Origin: Micromonospora wenchangensis
Lineage (GTDB): Bacteria > Actinomycetota > Actinomycetes > Mycobacteriales > Micromonosporaceae
DNA length: 64,000 nt
Assembly: GCF_002210435.1 (NCBI RefSeq)
Contig: NZ_MZMV01000027.1
Coordinates: forward strand, 33,798 to 97,797
Reading direction: 5' to 3'
In this document: one piece after another, positions 59,672 through 64,000 of the stretch
How positions within the stretch are numbered: the first letter of the stretch is position 1
How the letters are laid out: each line of letters begins with the position of its first letter
Made by a program: the position numbers and the translations under genes
The notes under the pieces: generated by a model
Database searches by the model: none
Told to the model about the DNA's origin: nothing
Seen by the model: the letters and a program-made list of their open reading frames with translations, nothing else

Positions 59672-60289
59672 GTGAGCACCCTTGCCGTACGCGGACTGAC
59701 CCGCCGGTTCGGCGCGCTGGTCGTCCTCGACGACGTGCGCTTCCAGCTCGACGCGGGTCAGATCGCCGTGGTCGTCGGGCCCAACGGCTCCGGCAAGACC
59801 ACCCTGCTGCGCTGCGTCGTCGGGGCGGACCGCCCGGACGAGGGCGAGGTCCTGCTCGACGGCCGGCGTTGCGACGAGACCGATCCCCGGGTCCGGGCGG
59901 CGGTCGCCGCCGCCCTCGACGACATCGACTTCTTTCCCGACCTGTCCGTCGTGGAACACCTCGAACTGCTCGCCTACGCCCACGGCGGCACCGCCGAACC
60001 CGTCGCGGAGGTGCTCGCCGAGTTGGCTCTCGAACCGGCCCGCGACCAGCTTCCGGCGACGCTGTCCAGCGGGCAGCGCCGCCGTCTCGCCCTCGCCTCC
60101 TGCTTCGTGCGCCCGCGCCGGCTGCTCGTCCTCGACGAGCCGGAGCAGCGCCTCGACGTCCGGGGCCGGGCCTGGCTGGCGCAGCGGCTGCTGCGGGAGA
60201 AGGCGGCCGGCACGGCGGTGCTGATGGCGTCGCACGACACCGAACTGATCGACAGGGTCGCCGACCGGCGGATCGAGATCGGCGGCTGA
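59672..60289 (+). CDS. ABC transporter ATP-binding protein (exporter type)
   Basis: A 205-aa ATPase with Walker A GPNGSGKTT, the ABC signature LSSGQRRRLALA, Walker B RLLVLDEP and the switch His in MASHDTEL. It is short and lacks the C-terminal regulatory domain of sugar-importer ATPases, so it is not the missing partner of the LplABC-type importer. The start is GTG 59672. The next gene, a polytopic membrane protein, begins one nucleotide after its stop, so the two should form a transporter pair. Confidence 0.92.
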   Translation: MSTLAVRGLTRRFGALVVLDDVRFQLDAGQIAVVVGPNGSGKTTLLRCVVGADRPDEGEVLLDGRRCDETDPRVRAAVAAALDDIDFFPDLSVVEHLELLAYAHGGTAEPVAEVLAELALEPARDQLPATLSSGQRRRLALASCFVRPRRLLVLDEPEQRLDVRGRAWLAQRLLREKAAGTAVLMASHDTELIDRVADRRIEIGG

Positions 60290-60290
60290 G

Positions 60291-61706
60291 GTGACGTCGA
60301 CCAGGACCCTCCCGCCGGCGGTGGTCGGGCCCACGCCCCGGCAGCTACGGGCCCGGCTGCGTCAGGCCCGCCGCCGGCACCATCCCGGTTCGCTGGGCGA
60401 GGTGCTCACCGACGCCTACGTCGTGGTCCTGTTCGTCGCCCTGTACGGCTGGTTCGCGGTCGCCGCGATCCGCGACCACCTGGCGGCCCCGCAGGTCGCC
60501 CGGACCGACCCGGGTGACAGGTACTGGATCGCCGTGGCCGCCGTGACGGCGGGGGCCGGGCTCGTCTGGTGGGGCCTGCGGCTGACCGGGCCGCTGCTGG
60601 TCACCCCGGCCGCCCATGCCTGGCTGGTCAGCTCCCCGGTGGACCGCCGGGCGTGGCTGCTCCCCCGGTTCGGCGGCCTGGTCGGCGGCGGCACCATCGG
60701 TGTCGGGCTGCTGGCGGTGGCAGCCGCGTACGCCGGTGGCCTCGACCGCCCCGCCGACCTGGCATGGGCGGCGTTGGCCGGCCTCACCGGCGGGGCCACC
60801 GCGACCGGGTGGGCCGTCGTCGCCCAGGGCACGGCCCCCACGCCCCACTGGGCGCGACTGCCCGCCGTCGGACTACCCGCCGTCGGAGCCACGATCGCGG
60901 TGCTGGTGGTGCTCGGGCACGCCACCGGATGGTCCCCGCCGCTGCCGCCGGTGCCGCTGACCCCCGTCGTCGGCCTGGTGCTGCTGCCGGTGGCGCTGGC
61001 GTCGACCGGCAGCGCGTACCGGCGGCTGCCCCGGGTGGACCGGGCGGCGCTGACCACCGGGGCGCAGTTCGCCAACGCCGCGACCACCGCCGCCGTGCTG
61101 CTGGACCCGTCGCTGCTCGCCGCGCTGGTGGAGAGCCGCCGGTGGCGCGCGGTCGGTCTGGTACGCGGCCGACCCCTACGGGCCGGCGGCCGGTTCGCGG
61201 TGCTGCTCCAGGCGGAGGTACGCCGGTTGGCGCGCCGTCGGGGTGCCCTCGTCGGCTGGGCCGGGGCGCTGCTGGCCATGTACGCCGTCGCGGTGGCGCT
61301 GCCGTCGATCGCGGGTCCCGCGCACCTGGTCCTGGCGTACCTGTCCACCGGTCGGCTCACCGGCGGGCTGCGCGCGGTGAGCCGGTCGGCGGGCCTGCGG
61401 CGGTCCCTGGGCGGCAGCGACACCCTGCTGCGGCTGACGCACCTCGTCGTGCCGGGTGTCGGTGCCACCGTGTGGTATCTGGCCACCCTGCCGGCGCTGC
61501 GGCCGGTCCCCGTCGCGCTCGACGCGGTGCTGCTGCTCGGGGTCGTGACGGCCGCCTTCTGGGCCGGCACCCGCCCACCCATGCGGTACGGCGGGGCGAT
61601 GGTGAGCACCCCGTTCGCGATGGTGCCCGTCGACCTGGTCCGTCAGGTGCTGCGCGGCCCGGACCTGGTCGCCGTGCTGGTCGTCGTCCAACTGCTCGCG
61701 GGGTGA
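60291..61706 (+). CDS. Polytopic membrane protein, partner of the ABC ATPase (DUF6297-like)
   Basis: A 471-aa membrane protein starting at GTG 60291, one nucleotide after the ATPase stop. It has about 10 hydrophobic segments (AYVVVLFVALYGWFAVAA, VAAVTAGAGLVWWGLRL, GGGTIGVGLLAVAAAYAGG and others) and the soluble loop VSSPVDRRAWLLPRF. That loop style is seen in actinobacterial ABC-2-like exporter permeases of the DUF6297 type. It presumably forms the membrane part of the ABC pair. The substrate is unknown. Confidence 0.82.
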   Translation: MTSTRTLPPAVVGPTPRQLRARLRQARRRHHPGSLGEVLTDAYVVVLFVALYGWFAVAAIRDHLAAPQVARTDPGDRYWIAVAAVTAGAGLVWWGLRLTGPLLVTPAAHAWLVSSPVDRRAWLLPRFGGLVGGGTIGVGLLAVAAAYAGGLDRPADLAWAALAGLTGGATATGWAVVAQGTAPTPHWARLPAVGLPAVGATIAVLVVLGHATGWSPPLPPVPLTPVVGLVLLPVALASTGSAYRRLPRVDRAALTTGAQFANAATTAAVLLDPSLLAALVESRRWRAVGLVRGRPLRAGGRFAVLLQAEVRRLARRRGALVGWAGALLAMYAVAVALPSIAGPAHLVLAYLSTGRLTGGLRAVSRSAGLRRSLGGSDTLLRLTHLVVPGVGATVWYLATLPALRPVPVALDAVLLLGVVTAAFWAGTRPPMRYGGAMVSTPFAMVPVDLVRQVLRGPDLVAVLVVVQLLAG

Positions 61707-61723
61707 CGGCGGCGGCCGGGCGC

Positions 61724-63346
61724 TCAGCGGGCCGGCAGGCAGACCTTCCCGGTGAACGCCGGGTCGGGTTGCCGGTTGCCCGCCCAGGCCGGGTTCGCCG
61801 CGATCGGCAGCGGCGGCGCCTGCCAGGCGGCGGCGAAGCTCTGCATCAGCGGGTACTCGGCCCGGGTGTGCGCGATCGGCTTGCCGAGCAGGAAGTCGAT
61901 CAACCGGTCCTGGAGCAGCCTGCGGTCCAGCAGGCCACCGTGCACGCCGGGGATCTGGAAGACCGGAATCCGGCTGTACTCCCCCGGCGGCGCCTCGGTG
62001 GCCGTCGCGGTGGGCAGGAAGGCGACGATCCGGACCCCCGGCACGGGACACATCAGCTGGTTGCGGTAGAACGGCGCGTCGTCGAGCAGCGACCGGATGA
62101 ACGGCTCGTCCGGACCGCCGCCGACGTCGGCGAGCCCGAAGATGGCCCGCAGTTGCCAGCCGGTGACCACTCCCCAGCCCTGGTCGTGGTGCGGGGGCGG
62201 GTAGTAGGCCCGGCCGGCGTAGATCAACGGGCTGAACATGACGAGGATGTCGACCGCCGGGTCGCGCCGCCGGGCCAGATAGGTGCGGGCCACCATCGCC
62301 CCCTCGCTCTCCCCGATCAGCGCCACCTGCCGTCCGGTGCGCCGGTGCAGCAGCTCCACCTGCCGGGCGAGCAGCGCCACGCTGTCCGCCATCGACCGGG
62401 TGGTGTCCGCCGACCGGTACGCCAGCGGCTTCCCGGCGGGGTCGAGGCCCCGGTAGGAGAAACGCTGCACCCGGGGGTCGGACGGCTGCTCACCACCGTA
62501 GTCCGAGCCGTAGCCGGTGAGCACGATCACCGCGTGGGTGACCGCGGCGGGCAGCGGTCGTTCCAGCACCGCCGTCCTGATCCACTGCTCGTTGCCCGGG
62601 ACCAGGTCGGTCACCGGCGGGATGACCAGCGGCACGGCGACGGCCAGCAGCGCCGCCAGCGGGGTCACCGGCACCCGGGCCCAGCGCACCCGCGAGGGCA
62701 GCAGCGCGGCCCGGACCGTCCGGTTCCACAGCACCCCGTTGAGCGCCCCCGCCACCCCGGCCACCGGCACCGTCCACCAGCCGGGCACCACCCAGCACAG
62801 CGCACCGGCCACGGTCAGCACCACGAAGTTCAGCAGCGACCAGCCGACCAGCGAGATCGACGGCAGCCCCCGCCACCAGTGCTCCACCACCGCCACCCGT
62901 TGCAGGAACGGCGCGAGCAGGAACATCGGCAGCAGCGACGCCAGCAGCACCCAGGACAGGGCGACCACCGACGCCGCCACCGAGATCGCCGCCCAGGGCG
63001 CGACGAACCCGCCGACCAGCACGCCGAGCACGACGTTGCGGCGCAGCAGCCAGCCCAGTGACGGCCGGGGCACCCCGGACGGCCAGGCCAGCAGCACCAG
63101 GCCGGTGGTGAACAGGCCCCGGGCGACCAGCACGTAGATCAGCCAGAGCGCGAACTCCCACCACGACCGGTGGTAGACGTAGAGCCACCGCAGGTCGTGG
63201 TAGGTGTCGTACGGCCACAGGGCGGTGAGCTGCGGGGGGATGCCCTCGGCGGCCCGGAATCCGAGGGCGACCAGCACGGTGGCCTCGATCATCGGCACCA
63301 GGCCGGTCACCAGCAGCAGCCCGACGAACCTTCGATTCAAGACCAC
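61724..63346 (-). CDS. Membrane-anchored alpha/beta hydrolase
   Basis: A protein of about 540 aa. The GTG at 63346 is the best start; a TTG two codons on is possible. The first 260 residues hold about seven membrane segments (LLLVTGLVPMIEATVLVAL, NVVLGVLVGGFVAPWAAISV, SLLNFVVLTVAGALCWVV). The C-terminal 270 residues are an alpha/beta hydrolase with the nucleophile elbow GESEG and a late His in GVHGG. The active-site strands FSYRGLDPAG and VALIGESEGAMVARTYLAR are clear. It may hydrolyse a lipid or cell-surface ester. A short C-terminal tail has paired Pro/Asn motifs. It converges with the ABC pair. Confidence 0.82.
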   Translation of the reverse strand: MVLNRRFVGLLLVTGLVPMIEATVLVALGFRAAEGIPPQLTALWPYDTYHDLRWLYVYHRSWWEFALWLIYVLVARGLFTTGLVLLAWPSGVPRPSLGWLLRRNVVLGVLVGGFVAPWAAISVAASVVALSWVLLASLLPMFLLAPFLQRVAVVEHWWRGLPSISLVGWSLLNFVVLTVAGALCWVVPGWWTVPVAGVAGALNGVLWNRTVRAALLPSRVRWARVPVTPLAALLAVAVPLVIPPVTDLVPGNEQWIRTAVLERPLPAAVTHAVIVLTGYGSDYGGEQPSDPRVQRFSYRGLDPAGKPLAYRSADTTRSMADSVALLARQVELLHRRTGRQVALIGESEGAMVARTYLARRRDPAVDILVMFSPLIYAGRAYYPPPHHDQGWGVVTGWQLRAIFGLADVGGGPDEPFIRSLLDDAPFYRNQLMCPVPGVRIVAFLPTATATEAPPGEYSRIPVFQIPGVHGGLLDRRLLQDRLIDFLLGKPIAHTRAEYPLMQSFAAAWQAPPLPIAANPAWAGNRQPDPAFTGKVCLPAR

Positions 63347-63511
63347 CCCGTTCCGCCGTACCGTGCGCGATCGCGTCTCTCGAAGGCTCCACCGGAACGA
63401 CGGCCGGCGTCGGCGAATCCGGCACATTGCCCCGGTTCGACCGACGCCGGCGCGTACGGCGACGACGCGACCGCGTCGCCCGGACGGGCCCGGGTGGCGC
63501 GGCGGACGGCT

Positions 63512-63538
63512 GCCGGTCCGGGGGGTGCCCGGACCGGC
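63512..63538 (-). terminator. Hairpin after the CBM2 protein gene
   Basis: A perfect 11-bp stem (GCCGGTCCGGG and complement) with a 5-nt loop, 12 nt beyond the stop on the minus strand. Confidence 0.7.
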
Positions 63539-63549
63539 CCCGTCGCGGA

Positions 63550-64000
63550 TCACTGGACCAGGCAGGTGCCCCCGTTGAACTGGAACGCGGCCGGGCGCGG
63601 GTTGCTCGCACCGGAGGTGCCCTGCACGCCGAAGCTGACCGTGCCGCTCTGCGGCACGGTGCCGTTCCAGGCGACGTTGCGGGCGGTGACGGCGGCGCCG
63701 GACTGGGTGACCTGCGCGTTCCAGGCGTTGGTGATCCGCTGGTCGGCGGCGAAGGACCAGGTCAACGTCCAACTGGTGACCGAGAATCCCAGGTTGGTGA
63801 TCGACACCTCGGCGGTGAACCCGCCGTTCCACTGGTTGGGCTGCCAGACGACCCGGCAGGAGACGGGCGGCGGGGTGACCGGCGGCGTGGTGGGCGGGGG
63901 CGTGGTCGGCGGGGGCGTCGTCGGCGGGGGCGTCGTCGGCGGCGGCGTCGTCGGCGGCGGCGTCGTCGGCGGCGGCGTCGTCGGCGGCGGCGTCGTCGGC
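63550..64000 (-). CDS. C-terminal CBM2 and PPPTT linker of a secreted protein (partial)
   Basis: The 3' end of a gene that runs off the right edge. The last 105 residues are a family 2 carbohydrate-binding module with the paired cysteines (SCRVVWQPNQWNGGF and GGTCLVQ) and the exposed tryptophans (WNAQV, WNGTVP). Upstream the frame is a PPPTT pentapeptide repeat linker. Such linkers join CBM2 to a catalytic domain, so the missing part is probably a glycoside hydrolase or lytic polysaccharide monooxygenase. Its identity cannot be seen from here. Confidence 0.9.
   Translation of the reverse strand, partial: PTTPPPTTPPPTTPPPTTPPPTTPPPTTPPPTTPPPTTPPVTPPPVSCRVVWQPNQWNGGFTAEVSITNLGFSVTSWTLTWSFAADQRITNAWNAQVTQSGAAVTARNVAWNGTVPQSGTVSFGVQGTSGASNPRPAAFQFNGGTCLVQ
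63886..64000 (-). repeat. 15-bp tandem repeat encoding PPPTT
   Basis: Seven full copies and one partial copy of CGTCGTCGGCGGCGG (as read on the plus strand) in register with the coding frame. The first three copies diverge slightly, while those at the window edge are identical. The repeat continues beyond the window. Confidence 0.95.

Noticed and set aside
59672..60289. ATPase for the LplABC-type importer
   Set aside because: It is too short and lacks the regulatory domain of sugar-importer ATPases, and it is adjacent to its own exporter-type membrane partner.
63886..64000. Regular 15-bp repeats considered as a CRISPR array
   Set aside because: There are no spacers, and the repeats are contiguous and in frame, encoding a PPPTT linker.

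Overview
This 64 kb window comes from a very GC-rich actinomycete. Third codon positions are almost all G or C, GTG starts are common, and many genes overlap as GTGA or ATGA. The mix of Tat-exported glycosidases, family 2 cellulose-binding modules, an SCO6880-type conjugation-like locus, a mycothiol-type deacetylase and a LacI-controlled xylan cluster suggests a soil Micromonosporaceae such as Micromonospora. That placement is an inference; there is no rRNA in the window.

Layout. 0-7 kb: a DUF1349 protein, a PIG-L deacetylase, a secreted M4 metalloprotease, a GH53 galactanase, a small acidic protein and an FN3-CBM2 protein. 7-15.5 kb: a xylan unit made of a LacI repressor, a sugar ABC importer (binding protein and two permeases), a GH43 beta-xylosidase, a GH10 xylanase and a CE4 deacetylase, with palindromic operator candidates in the divergent and upstream regions. 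15.7-26.5 kb: a minus-strand, translationally coupled operon for a type IV secretion-like machine. It has VirD4-like, split VirB4-like, VirB6-like, VirB8-like and two VirB2-like proteins, a degenerate P-loop protein, and a terminal low-complexity Tyr/Ser/Gln-rich protein. It faces a VirB1-like transglycosylase-fold protein and a DUF4913 protein. No relaxase, integrase or oriT was recognised.

26.6-39 kb: an ECF sigma/anti-sigma pair, a GH64 beta-1,3-glucanase with a CBM6-like tail, a tandem transglycosylase-ricin protein, a mycosin-like pseudoprotease with a LysM-like head, a 706-aa protein of unknown function, a LysM-like/proline-rich membrane protein and a small membrane protein. Several of these proteins keep an enzyme fold but lack catalytic residues. 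Short GGTTC-type elements lie upstream of four of the genes. 39-48 kb: pyridoxal kinase, then a copper-handling region with a CopC fusion protein, an ECF sigma and zinc-finger anti-sigma, a PCuAC chaperone, a Tat DyP peroxidase, CopC and a PepSY membrane protein. The order resembles the copper and DyP genes linked to radical copper oxidase maturation in Streptomyces.

48.3-55.8 kb: a cobalamin riboswitch ahead of cbtB-cbtA and a phosphatase-like protein, a stand-alone Toprim protein, a frameshifted ankyrin gene, a DHFR-like reductase, a GNAT acetyltransferase, a lipoprotein whose frame runs on into an ECF sigma gene, a membrane protein sharing the lipoprotein's domain, and a P-loop kinase-like protein. 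56-64 kb: a second, LplABC-type sugar importer, an ABC ATPase with a membrane partner, a membrane-embedded alpha/beta hydrolase, and the C-terminal end of a CBM2 protein with a PPPTT-repeat linker that runs off the window.
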